From: Paraconiothyrium sp. Pb-2020
Taxonomy: Eukaryota; Ascomycota; Dothideomycetes; Pleosporales; Didymosphaeriaceae
Assembly: GCA_022419385.1 (NCBI GenBank)
Contig: JAJUBI010000001.1
Coordinates: forward strand, 3,162,001-3,226,000
Reading direction: 5' to 3'
DNA: 64,000 nucleotides
Part shown: positions 1 through 12,444 of the stretch, piece after piece
Layout of the letters: each line of letters starts with the position of its first letter
How positions within the stretch are numbered: the stretch's first letter is position 1
Made by a program: the position numbers and the translations under genes
The notes under the pieces: model-generated
Seen by the model: only the letters and a program-made list of their open reading frames with translations
Database searches by the model: none
What the model was told of the DNA's origin: nothing

Positions 1-433
1 ACAGAGCACCAGCTACTACCAACCCAACCCCGACGCCACCATCCCTTCCCCGAAAACCCCGCTCTCTTCGACCCGTCTCTCCTCTACCCCCGCATCCAAC
101 ACCACTTCAAACAGCACGCACCCCATCTCCTCCAACAGCGCCAACGGCTGGGGCCTCCGCATCCTGCGCTCCTCAAATCTGCACGTCTATGGCGCAGGCC
201 TGTACTCCTTCTTCGACAACTACAGCACCAAATGCTCAGACGTGGCGTCGCAAGGCGTGTGCCAGACGCGCATGGTCAGCATCGAGGGCGAAGCGCTCAG
301 CCACGATGTCAATCTGTATAATCTGAATACGATAGGCGCGACGTGGATGGTTACGAGGGATGGGGTGGATGTTGTGGCGAATGCGGATAACAATAGTACG
401 TTTGCGGATGGGGTCAATGTTTTTAGGGTCTGA
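1..433 (+). CDS. GH55 exo-beta-1,3-glucanase, 3' end only (partial)
   Basis: Open in frame 2 from the window edge to the TGA at 431-433, so only about 143 C-terminal residues are visible. The segment NGWGLRILRSSNLHVYGAGL, followed by LYSFFDNYSTKCS and a VNLYNLNTIG stretch, matches the last part of fungal GH55 glucan 1,3-beta-glucosidases. These secreted enzymes have a double beta-helix and act on cell-wall or environmental beta-1,3-glucan. A Ser/Thr/Pro-rich segment (about residues 10-50 of what is visible) precedes the terminal domain, as is common in this family. The catalytic region lies outside the window, so activity cannot be judged. The family call comes from recognised motif spacing. 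Confidence 0.75.
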   Translation, partial: QSTSYYQPNPDATIPSPKTPLSSTRLSSTPASNTTSNSTHPISSNSANGWGLRILRSSNLHVYGAGLYSFFDNYSTKCSDVASQGVCQTRMVSIEGEALSHDVNLYNLNTIGATWMVTRDGVDVVANADNNSTFADGVNVFRV

Positions 434-496
434 ATGTGAGGGACGATGGGAGATTGGGTAGATAGCATTGCCTTTGATTTGGAGTGACTGATTTTA

Positions 497-584
497 ATTG
501 ATGTTGGAAAGGTTGATAAGTTATGACACCTTGGCCTAGGTCTAATTCCTATTGATGTTGGAAAGCTTCATAAGTCAACCTTGG
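497..584. repeat. Two imperfect direct repeats downstream of the glucanase
   Basis: The 15-mer ATTGATGTTGGAAAG occurs at 497-511 and again at 551-565. Each copy is followed by a related tail (ATAAGT and then CCTTGG). The spacing is 54 bases. No transposon ends are visible; this looks like a local duplication in the 3' flank. Confidence 0.6.
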
Positions 585-968
585 AACAAGTGAGTTGCCT
601 GGTAGCTTGAGTGAGTTGTACGGGGGTGAGCCAAGTGCAAGTTCAATATGGCAATCATGTAGACTATTTTAATCTACGTTTCATTGCTCCCTTAGTATAC
701 TCAGCGAACATCCCTCGAAACGACGCCCCCGAACGACAGTATGCCCATCGTCTACCGCCGTGGATTTTCAGCTGTGCAATCCTCACTTTTCTTGCACTAT
801 CTATGTTCCTAAATGTGTTGGAGGCGGTGTCGCTGGCATATCATATGTTACGTGATTAGATGTCGCCACGGGGGAGGAGAGGAAACACTCGAAAGACTCT
901 ATCCATAACAATAGATAGCAGCGGACCATGGATTTGCAAGCTCTCACAATGGCAGGGTGTACCAGTGA

Positions 969-1075
969 AGCAAACGATGACTTTCTAGAAAAGTCGTAGT
1001 CGCGAAAGCACGACTTTTCGGCGCTGAGGGATGGAGAGGCATCGAAGTGAACGATGACGCTTTAGGAAAGTCGCT
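969..1075. repeat. Diverged direct repeat with a perfect 9-bp hairpin
   Basis: A GAAG(C/T)(A/G)AACGATGAC unit followed by a GGAAAGTCG-like tail occurs at about 966-997 and 1041-1075. Inside the first copy AAAAGTCGT (989-997) and its exact inverse ACGACTTTT (1010-1018) can form a 9-bp stem with a 12-base loop. Function unknown. Confidence 0.5.
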
Positions 1076-2301
1076 GTAAACGTTCCATTGGGAAAGTGCA
1101 CCTGCCTGATGAGATTTCTCGTACGACGCTGCAGCTATATATCGCCAGCTAAAATCGCCGGCAAATTTGATACCACGGTAGCGGAAGTGTTCATGTGGGC
1201 GAGATTTCCTCGGTCTCGCGTTCGATTGTGCCATGTTGCTGGAATCATGACAGGTAAAGTTGGATCTTTGACTCGTGGGATCCCTGCGAGATCTCGGCTA
1301 CATGTTGAAGGATTCCATTCATTGCTTTTGCGCCCCGCGCGACGAGATCCTCTCAAGTCCATCGTGTCACGCGATTGTGCTTCCTTGGTATACTGATGCA
1401 TCGTCTCGTCGACCTTCGAGTCACTCGGCGCCATCGGCGTCATCCGTCTGCGTGCCACTCGCGTCACAATGGCTTGATGCCGCTGAACTCATGGCATGTG
1501 CAGCAGAAATTAGGTTTCGCGGAGGCGGAGCCACGAACATGGGTTGGGACGATAGAAGCATCAATATGATCGCCATATTTCGAGTGCATAAATCCAAACA
1601 TAGTTCGGAGGCTGATTAAGGGGTATCAGCAAGCCGCTCGTAAAAAACCAAACGCCAATGTCCGCACGACAAGACGTTGCAGTGGCGCCCAGCCAACGCA
1701 CACCGTGGCGCTCGTCCTAGCCGCTTCCATCATCGCGCGCAAGCACAGACCTGACGGGTGAGCGCCCTTCCGTGACAGCGGCCTCGTCTCTCCAACCACA
1801 TCCATCTTCGTGCAGATCTGGACAGGGGAAGAATCGTGTTTCGTATCAATTCCCTGCTTGCGGACGCCATCCCACCACTTCGGCACCCAGGCGGCTAGAC
1901 CTCATCTCCCTGCATCACCCGCAGACCAAAATGTCTGGCCAACGGAAGGCCGTCGCCGGGGATGCAAAGCGTCCTTGCAGTGTCCTGTGCGACCTGTCGG
2001 TGATGAGCGTCTGCAACTACCTTTTGAGCTGAGCCTGGACGCGGTATTGCATTGCCCCCAGACGCACGTCTCACAGGCATTCGTTGGATTAATAGAGTGC
2101 GGCGTGTGTTCGCCGACTCGTTCCTCAGGTCCCTATTATGCGATAGCCTCGCCCGCTAGCTCCATCTTGAGTGCTCTGCCTCCCCAACTTAATCGGATCT
2201 GCCTCTGCGACTTTGGTGGACTGTCCGATGCGCTTCATCACTCATCAATCTTGCGCAAAGCCGTTCGGATGTGGTCACGACTGAGTTCAACCTCGTCCAC
2301 A

Positions 2302-4231
2302 ATGTCGTCGAGGCGAACGGTGCTGAGGTGTGCGACTTGTCCGATTTTCGCAAAGCTTAGCTAACTCACCCGTGCAGCAAGCACCTGAAGGAGCGCCATG
2401 TCAACATGATATCCTTCAGCGCCTGCATAGGCTTCGGACTGTTCCTCAACACGGGAAAGGTCATCTATCTGGCTGGACCGGGAATGGCCTTGGTCGCGGT
2501 GGTTCTTGGATGCTCGATGATGTGGAGTGTAATTGCCTGCTTGGGAGAGATGACCGCTTTGTTCCCGGTTCCTGGTCCGCTTTTCGAATTTCCTGGGAGG
2601 TTTATAGACGAAGCAGTTGGATATGCCACGGGCTGGATGACTTGGAGCGCGTGGATCGTCATTTTGGCAGCCGAAATCCAGGCTGTGGCTCAGCTGTGGA
2701 GATTCCGATTCGATCCCGCATATTTACGATCTGTGGGTTATCCGGACGAGCAATTGGGATGGAGTACAGAACATTACAGCCCGGCCGTTTGGGTGTTCTT
2801 GTTTTTGATCATCGTACTACTCATCAACCTGCTCCCCGTCCGACAATACGGCCAGCTGGAGTATATTTTCGGCGTCATCAAGTTGACCTTCATCTCATTC
2901 CTGATCGTCTTCAATATCGTCTTGTCTGGCATGCAGAAAGTATACCACTCGAACCATTTCTGGACATGGAATGCGCCGTGGGGGTTCGCTTCTGAGGGCA
3001 TGGTGATACATCCAACTTCGTCGAACCCAACCAACCCAGATGCCATGGTCAAGGGTGATTTGGGCCACTTCCTAGGTCTTTGGACAGCAATTACTACCTG
3101 CGTGTTTTCGTTCGTCGGGTTTGAAGCTATTGCTGTGACAGCACCCGAGAACAAGGACCTTGAAAAATACGAGACAATCAAGATTGCGACGAAGAAGCTT
3201 TCCATACGGATATCACTCCTCTACATATTGGGCACATTTGTGGGCGGTCTCAACGTGCCATGTAAGTTCCAGCGATCCATGCCCAGATACTGTAACGCTT
3301 TCTAACTGTGTCAGACGACGATCCAAATCTCATCAATATCCAGATAAATGCCGTCCGCGCAGGACAAAATAGTGTCTTTGTTCTTGCGGCTGTCAGGAAT
3401 CATCTTCGAGGATTCCCATCCGTCTTCAACGGCTTTTTCATCTTTGCAGCCACCACATCTGGCATCAATGCGCTCTACACTTCCAGTCGGCTCCTGCACG
3501 CGCTTGCAAGTATCCCGGAAGCTTGGCCGTTATGGTTCCAGAATTACAGAAGGCGGCTTGAACGCGTGAGCGGTGCCGGTGTTCCTCTCGGCACCGTGTG
3601 TGTTTCCTGGTGCTTCGGTTTGATGGCTTTCTTAGCGATCAAACCATTCCCTTCGGTCATTCTCGGACGAATGACCAACAATGCAGTGATTGCGGAGCTG
3701 ATTTGCTACACAATGATCTGTCTCGCCTACACGCAGTTCTACCACAAGATCAAAGCAGCTGCCAACGACCATACGCTCGAAAACCGTAGCGCGTTCAACC
3801 GAGACGATAAGCAGTATCCCTATCGGACTCACGGGCAGCTCTTCCGTGCCTGGTACGGATTTGGCTTTTGCTCTCTGCTCATCATCTTCAACAACTGGAG
3901 GGCATTCGTGCCACCTTTCTCCACGCCTGACTTTGTTGCGTCCTACATTGGGGTAAGCATCAGGCAACTGGAACTTAATTGCAGGCACTGACGTCGCACC
4001 CAGGTTTTCGTCTTCCTTGCCATCATCGCAGCGTACCATGTCCGATCAGACGGCTGGAATCCACTCAAGTGGCGGCGCAGTGCGTCGATGCAAATCCACC
4101 GCCCACCACCCAAGGTCGTGGTTCCGGGGCGCAGACGCGGGCATTTGGAGGTGCCGAACCCGAAAATGCCGTTTTGGCAGGAAGATAATGCAAAGGCGCT
4201 TGTCTCTTTCATCTGGGGCTGGCTCAAATGA
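2302..4231 (+). CDS. Amino-acid permease, AAT/APC family, four exons
   Basis: Exons 2302-2327, 2378-3261, 3315-3952 and 4004-4231 join in frame to 591 residues. The introns are 50, 53 and 51 bases; the first has a GCTAAC branch point. The N-terminal stretch KHLKERHVNMISFSACIGFG is the family signature at the first membrane helix, and VPYDDPNL is restored exactly across intron 2, as in fungal AAT permeases. About 12 hydrophobic helices are visible. It should be a plasma-membrane proton/amino-acid symporter; the substrate cannot be read from sequence. The start was chosen at 2302 because the first exon splices in frame from it. An in-frame ATG at 2269 would add 11 residues. The reading frame is open further upstream without any sign of coding. 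Confidence 0.88.
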
Positions 4232-5062
4232 GTAGGAGGGTCGCCCGCGCCGAGGTATCTTTGCCTTTCTCGGACGGGATCGGTGCAGTGGGTGGCAGAC
4301 GGCGGGCTCGCCTCGTGCTAGCGCTGTCGTGGCCATTGCCATCGCATGTAAATAGTGCATGATACAGCAGCATGATCCCAGAACAAGATAGCAGCGCCGA
4401 GTATGGCAGCAGCTTTGCCATGTCTTCCTCCATGTCCTGGCAGATGTGAGTCCTTCATGTTGGCGTGTCGTACCGGCGCGAGCGTTGAAGAGGCTACTGT
4501 GCTAAGTCTCGCGCGAATAGACATGTTTTGTGTCTCAGGCTGGCTGCCGTAACAAACTTCCAAGGTTTGTAGGTGCCCAGGTGGGGCATGGTTCACGTGA
4601 CGAGCGACCGGTCAGACGAAGCTGGCGGCGAGCGCCGTCTAGGGTTGGTGTTTTGTCGCTACAGTCGGACTGCCCGTGCTATTATTACAGCCCGGCTCGG
4701 ACAGTGCGCTCGATCGGTCCCGGTGCGTGTGGCTGTCTCCTCCCGCTGGGTTTATTACCATACCCCAGTCGGCGCGGATGGCTGCCCATCCAACCGTGGC
4801 CGCCCAAGTGCATCAACCTGCCGTACGTCCTCGTTCGGAATGGGGCAGCCAAGGCCGTCACTTTCTCCGTCCGTTCGGCCACAACGGTTGCACGTTGCGC
4901 AGCTCGCAGGCAGCAGGCCCCATCTCGACCGCACACTCGAGAAGGCATCCTGTGTCTTCCGTCATGCATCTTCCCAAAAGCTACCTACCTTCTGCGCTGT
5001 CTTTCCCTGGTTTCGTATTCCGCGCCTCGAAGCGCTGATCCGCTTCCACTCGTCCCGCGTCA
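4232..5062. other. Intergenic region, permease to 5063 gene
   Basis: About 830 bases. Open frames on both strands overlap one another and show no domain. The C/T-rich stretch from about 4980 to 5060, just before the next ATG, looks like a fungal core promoter and leader. Nothing else is recognised. Confidence 0.45.
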
Positions 5063-8000
5063 ATGTCCCTCCAACACCGGAACCTTGCGCAAGTCTGGGA
5101 GCACCTTCAGGGCAGGCACGATATAGCTAACCTTCTCCGCGAAATCGTCGGCCAGCACTCCATCGCCAGTCATGATACTGAGTCGAGGAGCATCGAGGAG
5201 TCGATCCGCACCATCGGCTGGATCAAGATTGTTTTCGATGCCCAGCGATGCTACTTGAGCGGCATCGCGACGGGTGTTGCCGAATGCCCACCCTACGTTC
5301 TTTCGTGCTTGTTACCGCCTGACCTTTTGTTCTCGACCATTCTCTATCTCATTAATGTCAAAACCAGCCTGTTTTCCTCACAAACGACGCTTATGACCCG
5401 GGAGTTCACTCGTCCAAGGCATATTCTGGCGCAAACCATCCTTTCTGGGCTTCGTCTTCTTCTTTTGCGAAAAGAAGGCATCAGTGCGAACGACAAGCGA
5501 CGACTCCAAAATGCTATCAACCAAGCTTGGAGAGAAGATCGACTACACGGCGTGGAGCGTTTCATCGTGGCTGAATTGTTCGCAGAGATACTCAACGCGC
5601 TTAATGAAGAATCACACGAAAACCCATACGCGCGGGAATGGGCAAACGCAAAGCTACCCACATATGCCGCAGGTCTTGTAAGTGATTCTTATCCAGTATT
5701 TCGTCATTGGTTTCCGTATCGGGACAAGGGTCTGGTAACCCTTTGTGGATGCTCTGACTCCACGATATATCTCAGATGCAAGAGGGCATTGAACAGTTTC
5801 GGTATGAGACTGTCTAGTGTGGCTTTATACAAATTGTCCCAGGCTAGCACGCGAACCATTGATGGGGTGCTATAGCGCTATGTCCTTCCACTAATGCGTA
5901 CAGTATCCGTTGGACATTAGGGTTGAGACTTTTGTCACGCCATTGATACATGGCACAATGGAGGAGGATTGGATGGATGCGTACTGGGTGCTGCACGACT
6001 GTCTTTGGGCGGTCGAGTGTGCGGTTACCCAGCGGTTTGTTGACCTTCGCCGACAAACCGGAGTGCTTGGCTCGAACCAAATCTCAGTCGACACAGACGA
6101 AATATTAGAGCAGCTTTGGCATACACGAACCAGTCTCATCATCTCAATATTCCACGTTACGGGACCTATGCAGCCTACACCAGCGCTCCTAGAATCTCTG
6201 GCAGTCACTCTGCTTGATTGGGATGCTGATTTGGAAAACTTCCTCTCGCGGCAGGACTCACTCCTCCAACAGCAGCGAGTACCGACACGATCCGGCCCAA
6301 ACCGTGCTTACGGCAGACACATAGCCGAGTTAAGTCCGTATTTTGAAGCGGCTATGACGAGCTTCGCCGATTGGTTGCCAAGTCGACAGTCAGGTTACGA
6401 ACAGTTCAGCATAAGGAGGCCAGGGGTGACTCGACACAACATGCAAGAGATGGTCAAAGACTGGGTTACAAAAATGGCTACGCCGAATACTGAGACAATA
6501 TCGAAGGAGCAAGAGTCAGCAGTATTGCCCGTTTACGTTGTGGATTGTCCTAAGCTGCATGTCATATCTAAGAGACTGTTGGAACATAAACTACGGTGGA
6601 CTGATAAGTGGGCATTTGAAGCCATCCAGGGAAATAGTCCAATCGTGAACTGGAAAGAAGGCGTTGCATGCCCCAGCTGCACTGGAAGCGAGAAGATCAA
6701 GCTTGCACGTCTCATCGAGCCCTTCCAACTTCTCGCCACTGCGCTCGACACTACTACCTGGCGGGATGACTTCAGTCTCAGCCAGTATAGTGTAGGCGAC
6801 TCCGGATCGTATGATGCCGCCTCAGGGTCTCGATCTACTACCTCAGACACAAACAGCATAGTTCCTAGCTTAACATCAAACTCGGGGGTGAGTTATAGTC
6901 AACCATCCCACGCATCGCGTCCGAGCGACCCAGACATTCCGATAGTACCATCCATACAGCCTCCACGTTACACCGAATCGCCTGTCAGCCCAACGACTTA
7001 CGGTCCACTTTCGCCTCGTTCACAGTCACTCGAATCTGCGCTCGAATACCCGATCAGTCCGCTTAACGAGTCTCTGAACATTCCCATTGCTCTCCCCATT
7101 GCTTCGAGATTGTCTATCGATCTACCCATCCCGGTTCGCACGCCCAGCATTGATGAGAACACAACCGAGGCTGAGTCTGCTTCCATGCCTTCTGAGATTT
7201 CGAGTGGGAGGAACGTGTTCACTCCAACAAGCTCCGTCAGAAGCACTCCTAGCTTCAGTAAGATGAAATCTTCGAGCCGGACAATCAGAATAGGGAATTC
7301 TTTCCGTCGAAAAACCAGCACAAAAGAAAAAGAGTCAACTCCATTGCCAAAGGAACCGCGCTTTGTGTTCTCCGCTGCCGGCCACTCACTACTATTGTGG
7401 GAGATAGGTGCCAATCATCTAGTTCGTTTCGACGTGCCTAGTAACGATGCTTCAGCCATACAAGGTTGCAAATATGAGGTTGCAGGGATCGAAGCAGCGG
7501 CAGCTGGAAACCACAAATGCGCCATTGTTGCGGCTACTGGCTTATCCCCGAGGAGGCTTGTCATATTCAACAGCATCAATCTCAAGTCTGAAGCAGAGAT
7601 AGATCTTGATCTGCCCGGAAGACTGAGTGAGTTGTGTCTGGCTGTTTCCCGAAACGATAGGTTCGCCGCAGTATCACTAAATGACCAGATATTGATTTTT
7701 AGTTTGGAGAACGGCAGAATCAAGAAGCTAACTTTCCATCATCAAATCAACGTCTACGAGATGAGAGCTGGCGCCATTAAGAGACGAACAATCCCCGTTG
7801 GACGAACCACGAGCGATGATACAGTCTCGACCTTGCACGATTTCGAAAGGTCGGAACCAGGGTGGTTTGGAGGACAAGGCAAAGGATTGAGCACTAGGGA
7901 AAAGGCTGAGGAACAGCAACGCCAGTCGGTGATCATTTCAAGGAAGATTTACTTTTCCACCGACAGCAAGTGTCTCGTAGTTGCAACCCAGCTTGGTGAT

Positions 8001-8609
8001 CATTGTATCTATGTCGATGTCTGGGACTGCACAACAGAGCCAGTTACAACGGTAGCTGAGCATTCGCGGTCATTCAAGATGCCTCCTTGGACGTTGAACG
8101 ACGGAGACCTGACCAGTGTCTTTTACGATTCCGCACGCCGCTCCGCTCTCGCCACGGCTTTTCTAGGGAAAGAGTATCCCCTTCTCATTCCGTTCCCCGG
8201 CCACGACAACCTCCAAAACGAAACATACAGTACGAAGATCGTTCAGGCCGCCCAATCGCCTACCGGAGAGACTTTCACCGTTGTCAACGCGATGACCGAG
8301 ATCATCCAATTTGAGTACACCACGAAAGGCACGTTGTCACCGCGCAAGCTCAAGAAGGCTTCTTCCAAGATCAGCCAGGGTGTGTTCAAACCTGGGGCGA
8401 TCGCGCTCGCCATGCCGCTTGAAAATGTGCTACAGATCTTCTGGGTCAAGGACGGCAAGTGCATGCTAAGGAGTGTCAAAATTGGCGCATCGGAACAGTT
8501 CAAAGACTACGATATCCGTCCACACTACGATCGCTTGATGAGCTTGAAGACGAAACCAGTCATCGCGAGAGCTCCTAGCCTGATGATTCCCGAGCTCGAC
8601 GCGACTTGA
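5063..8609 (+). CDS. Unknown 1118-residue protein with propeller-like C-terminus
   Basis: Exons 5063-5677, 5776-5811 and 5904-8609 give one frame of 1118 residues. Intron 1 has a GTAAGT donor; intron 2 has the weak donor GTCTAG but a CTAAT branch point and CAG acceptor, and exon 2 is only 12 codons. The N-terminal half is helical. Residues of about 510-690 are Ser/Pro/Thr-rich and low in complexity. From about residue 700 on, repeated short strand patterns such as RFVFSAAGHSLLLWEI and CIYVDVWDC suggest a WD40-like beta-propeller. The protein ends in a basic, Pro-rich tail. I recognise no enzyme motif. It resembles scaffold-type hypothetical proteins conserved in filamentous fungi, but that is impression only. 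The exon 2/3 junction is the least certain part. Confidence 0.7.
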
Positions 8610-10346
8610 GGAACGACCATGCCTATACATTCCGACTTACTCACCATCATCAGGTTACGACGCCGGCGCATGCATACAATGCGAATATTTTCTACGGCCT
8701 TTGAGACGAGACGACGACAATGACGCCACACTACGAATATACGAAGAACGAACGACCGTTGCAAAAGAGAAAACGAGGCGCGTTGAACCTGCAGACGAAG
8801 ACATGCATATGCCAGGTGGAGAGAGACCGTTATGGGGTTTCGGGTATCACATTCTCGATACGCTCGTATCGCGGCCGCGCGCTCGACGCAATGGCTAGGA
8901 CCGGGGTTCGGCGACGCCTGCCACCAACGCCGCACGAGGTGACATCCCATATCGGGGTGCAAACCAGTAAACGCAGACACTCGAAGACGATAGACGGAAT
9001 CACTCCTCGGTTAGTCAGTCGACGTGAAGACTCTGTATCGTATAGTTTAACGACAAATGGACGACGGAACAGGCGTGTCCGGTGCAGCAGTATACCTCCG
9101 ATAGATGAATAGACAGCAGGCGCTTCCCGCGCCACAAAACCAACCTTATCGCACGGCACCCTCTTCCCTCTTTCCCGCTGTCACCCTCACATGGCGCTTC
9201 TCCCAAAGATAGCCCCCATCTCCCCTCCACAATCACAAACCCACCCTCGTGCCCCACCACCCCTCCCCAGCGCCGCCCCAACACCCGCCCTTTGACACAC
9301 ACCCTATATTGCACACCCGCTAGCTCCCCCAGTTGGGCGTCTCTCGCTTACCCCTGCGAAGCGACGGACCCCGCCGGGGGGCCAACGACGGAGTTTGGCC
9401 CAGTAGCTCTAGCTGCGTACGTACAGTAGGTGCTAGACTAGGCTACGTGAGTGCCGCTCACGACGGGCGGAGGGCGCGGCCGCATGCGGGAGCGGTTTAA
9501 CCATTGCGGGGATGTTTGTCGCGATGGTTGCCGCTTGGGGGAGGAGGGGTGTGATGGGAACGTGATATGGGCGACGAGGGGTAGCGGATGGGAGACGCGG
9601 GAGAGGGCGAGCTTGTCTGATAGACTTAGGTCCACCTTAGGCGTCATATCGCGATTGTTTAGGCTTGGACTGAGTCGTTGGTCTACAGTTTGGATGGCTT
9701 CGTAGTTACGGCGGGCTGTGGGAGGTCGGTTGCGGTTTCGAAACCACGCGGTGAGATGGCTGCGTGTGGATACGGTGCGAGGGTGCTAAGCTGCAAGAGT
9801 GCGTGGCTGAGTTGCGTACCTCTCGTGTTCAACGCTCGATGCGCCACGGTGTGTACTCATGCATGCGTTACAGTGCATGCAGAGTGGAAGAAGTAGTGAG
9901 GCTATCACGAGATGGTTTTTTGTTTGGAACGCAGCTGCGCGTCTGGCGCAAGGAGCATTGTAGGTGAGACGTGACGTATGAATGGTTGTGAGGATGAGCA
10001 TTTCCTTAAGCTTCGCACCGGAATGCCTACGCTATGCTCCGAGTCCATCAAGCATCAACATAAGTTCCTATCGATTACATTCCCTTCAGGTCTGGATGAC
10101 TACGTGATGATTATTCGTTCAAGGAGCAACTTAGTTTCTGAACTCTTCCTGTAAAGCAAGTCATGGTGTAGCAGCACACCGTGAAATTAGGTAAATTCTA
10201 TGTCTACTTTAGAGATGAATACACTTAAAGAGGTAGAATTGTATACCTACGCTATGTAAGAATGAAATCCAAATAGCTTATATTAAATGCAAATCTTCTG
10301 TCCAAATGGGTAACCTTTGGCCATAGTGTCCGAATGCATCTCTGGA

Positions 10347-10757
10347 TTAAGTACGATAGCCACTTGACGTACAAAGAAATTGTGGACCGGGCATTTGTAC
10401 CGCTTCGGATAAAAAAAAGCCTTCATAATATCTCTCAACCAAATGAAGAAAAATTTCAAAAGGGGTCTTGTCGTACTCTACAGTAACTCGCCATCGTTCA
10501 TGATTCCCGTTCTGAACAAGCGATATTGCGCCAGATATGCGATCTCTGCTATCCGCGCGTTTCTTAGACTCCGGACTAAGGCCATGTACGCGCTGAGGGA
10601 GGTCAATCTCCCATTCAACGCTTCTTCCCTCCATATAAACCAGTTGAACCAGTCTCCACCCCTGTCGTGCGTATGCTTCAAGATTTGAACATATTTTTCG
10701 GTGGGATTCAATAGGAATCTCCCCAGCATCCGACCTTGCAACGTCGCTGGTCCGCAC
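10347..10757 (-). CDS. Possible hypothetical protein, 136 residues
   Basis: This minus-strand frame has a balanced, globular-looking composition. It contains a charged segment ERWRVTVEYDKTPFEIF and then an amphipathic helix HLVERYYEGFF. No family is recognised. The minus strand also has a second frame, 10478-10783, overlapping it, and the two could be parts of one spliced or decayed gene; I could not find a splice pair that decides this. Single-exon coding is the simplest reading, but it may be chance. Confidence 0.3.
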   Translation of the reverse strand: MRTSDVARSDAGEIPIESHRKICSNLEAYARQGWRLVQLVYMEGRSVEWEIDLPQRVHGLSPESKKRADSRDRISGAISLVQNGNHERWRVTVEYDKTPFEIFLHLVERYYEGFFLSEAVQMPGPQFLCTSSGYRT

Positions 10758-11512
10758 CGGATCTCAATTGTACGGGCGAGCATAAACTCTTGGATGACCT
10801 ATACACGATGCCAACACGGATTTTGCAGATTGTGAGAGAGGTTTAAGGCCCGTATATCATTCATGCGCCGAGGAGTCCCCAGCGCGGAATCTCTTCCACT
10901 GCATCGACTGTTTCCTGGGTTCCTCACCAAGCCATACAATGACTGTATTGGCTTGCGAGTATATCTGGCCCATCAGACCGATCCGATGATTGCGCTCAGG
11001 AAGACAGGACTGATTGATACAGAGTGGTCAACGCAGAGATAATTCAGAGCTCTGTCCTTAATGCCTGCGTTGCAAGACGTGCCAGAGATTCGCTCGCACA
11101 TTGAAGGATATTCCAGCAAAGATGATCGTTGTGGTGGGTTCTGGTGCTACCCACGCTAGGATAGTGCGTTGTAAGTTGGAGCAGGGTCTAGGGAGGAGAT
11201 GTGGATAGCAATTGATATTGCGCCGGCCGAATGTTGTGCAGTGTCTTTTGGAGATACGCTGACGCTGGTGAATCTCATGTTTTGGCTGCTGCCGAGGTCG
11301 AGGGGATGCGTTGCATGGAATGCAACGGGAGCTTCGTCTTCGTTCTTGTCCGATAGACAAGACTGAGCTATTTGCGCCATACTCGACATCTCGTTTGGCG
11401 AGGTGTGTTAGAGTTTAAAATAAGGCTAGGTAAGGTGTATCTGCATTCTCGGCAGCAAGTCTAGCTGATGAGGCAGCGGGAGAATGTGCTGTGGGATAAG
11501 AAGTGTAGGAGA

Positions 11513-11527
11513 GGGGGGGGGGGGGGG
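11513..11527. repeat. Homopolymer run of 15 G
   Basis: Fifteen consecutive G bases in a purine-rich stretch (about 11505-11640). Such a run is prone to length error in sequencing and to slippage in vivo. Confidence 0.85.
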
Positions 11528-12444
11528 TGCCAGGTGTAGTGCGAAGAGGGAGGAGCTGGAGAGGAAGGCGAGGGAGAGGTAGTAGATGTGGAGGAGATTG
11601 CGGGGAGGGAGAAGGGGGAGGTGGGGACTAGGAGTATGGTGTAGGTGTAGGTGTAGTGTACTAAGCAGGTGGGTGTTTTGGATAGCACAATTCGATGAAC
11701 TTTCTTTGGATTGAAGGCACGCTGATGGTAGTGAGATGCATCTTGCGCATCTGAGGTTGTGGTAGCATCAGTTTGACATGAGTATCGTGAATACATGCTT
11801 TTTAATCATGCCCGTCGGGAGGGATGGTAAGCTTAGGAGTATTGTCAGCAAAATGTTTACCAGCCCTTGTCTTTAGGCACTCGGAAGCGTGTCCGTAGCG
11901 CAATATGTGATGTTTCGGCTCCCAAAATGAGGTCAATCGCACCATTTCGTAGCTGGGTTCCATCAGCGACGCGAACGATTTGATGTCAAGTTGAGCCGAG
12001 GCACCCATTCTACATTCCGATTGAGATTGAATGAGATAGGTCTCTCCTGGCAAAAGGCCTAGCAGAGTGCCATAGGAATGGCAATGCCGTCATGAAATCG
12101 CTTGGGCCTACATTCGCGAAACTCTAGTCCGCATGTCTGTTGGCAATGCAACACACCGAGTCCAGAGACCGCCCCGAGTATCTATTTCAACTGTGGCCTG
12201 CTTCGTGGGCTCGTCTGATTTGCAATGCAAAGCGAACGCTACGAAATGGATGTGGTGGCGGTGCCAGGTTGCAGGGGGTGAGCTCACCGGTGCTGCGCAA
12301 GGCTGAAGCGGGGCAGTTATACCGGAACACCTGCAAATATGACCATGTCTAACTTGCGTTCCTGCATCGTTTTTCTTGATTTGTATACTCACCGCTGGAA
12401 GAAAGAACTTGATCGCCTTCCTAACGGTCTGGAAGTTGCAAAGG

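Larger units (their letters stand above)
434..2301. other. Intergenic region, glucanase to permease
   Basis: About 1.9 kb with only overlapping, mutually antisense open frames that show no recognisable domain. It contains the direct repeats at 497-584 and the hairpin repeat at 969-1075. The last few hundred bases are presumably the permease promoter and 5' leader. Confidence 0.5.
8610..12444. other. Long gene-poor interval
   Basis: About 3.8 kb. It contains a C-rich stretch (about 9160-9300), a 15-base G run (11513-11527), TAGGTG micro-repeats near 11640-11660, and one weak candidate gene on the minus strand (10347-10757, listed separately). The other open frames are short, overlapping and without recognisable domains. 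Confidence 0.45.

Noticed and set aside
1810..2364. 184-codon frame running into permease exon 1
   Set aside because: No domain or helix content before the permease start; it simply shares the frame of the short first exon. The permease frame is entered through a splice at 2327/2378.
4530..5130. Two overlapping plus-strand frames of about 190 codons
   Set aside because: They overlap each other in different frames, have a biased Arg/Ser/Pro composition, and fall in the promoter and leader of the gene starting at 5063.
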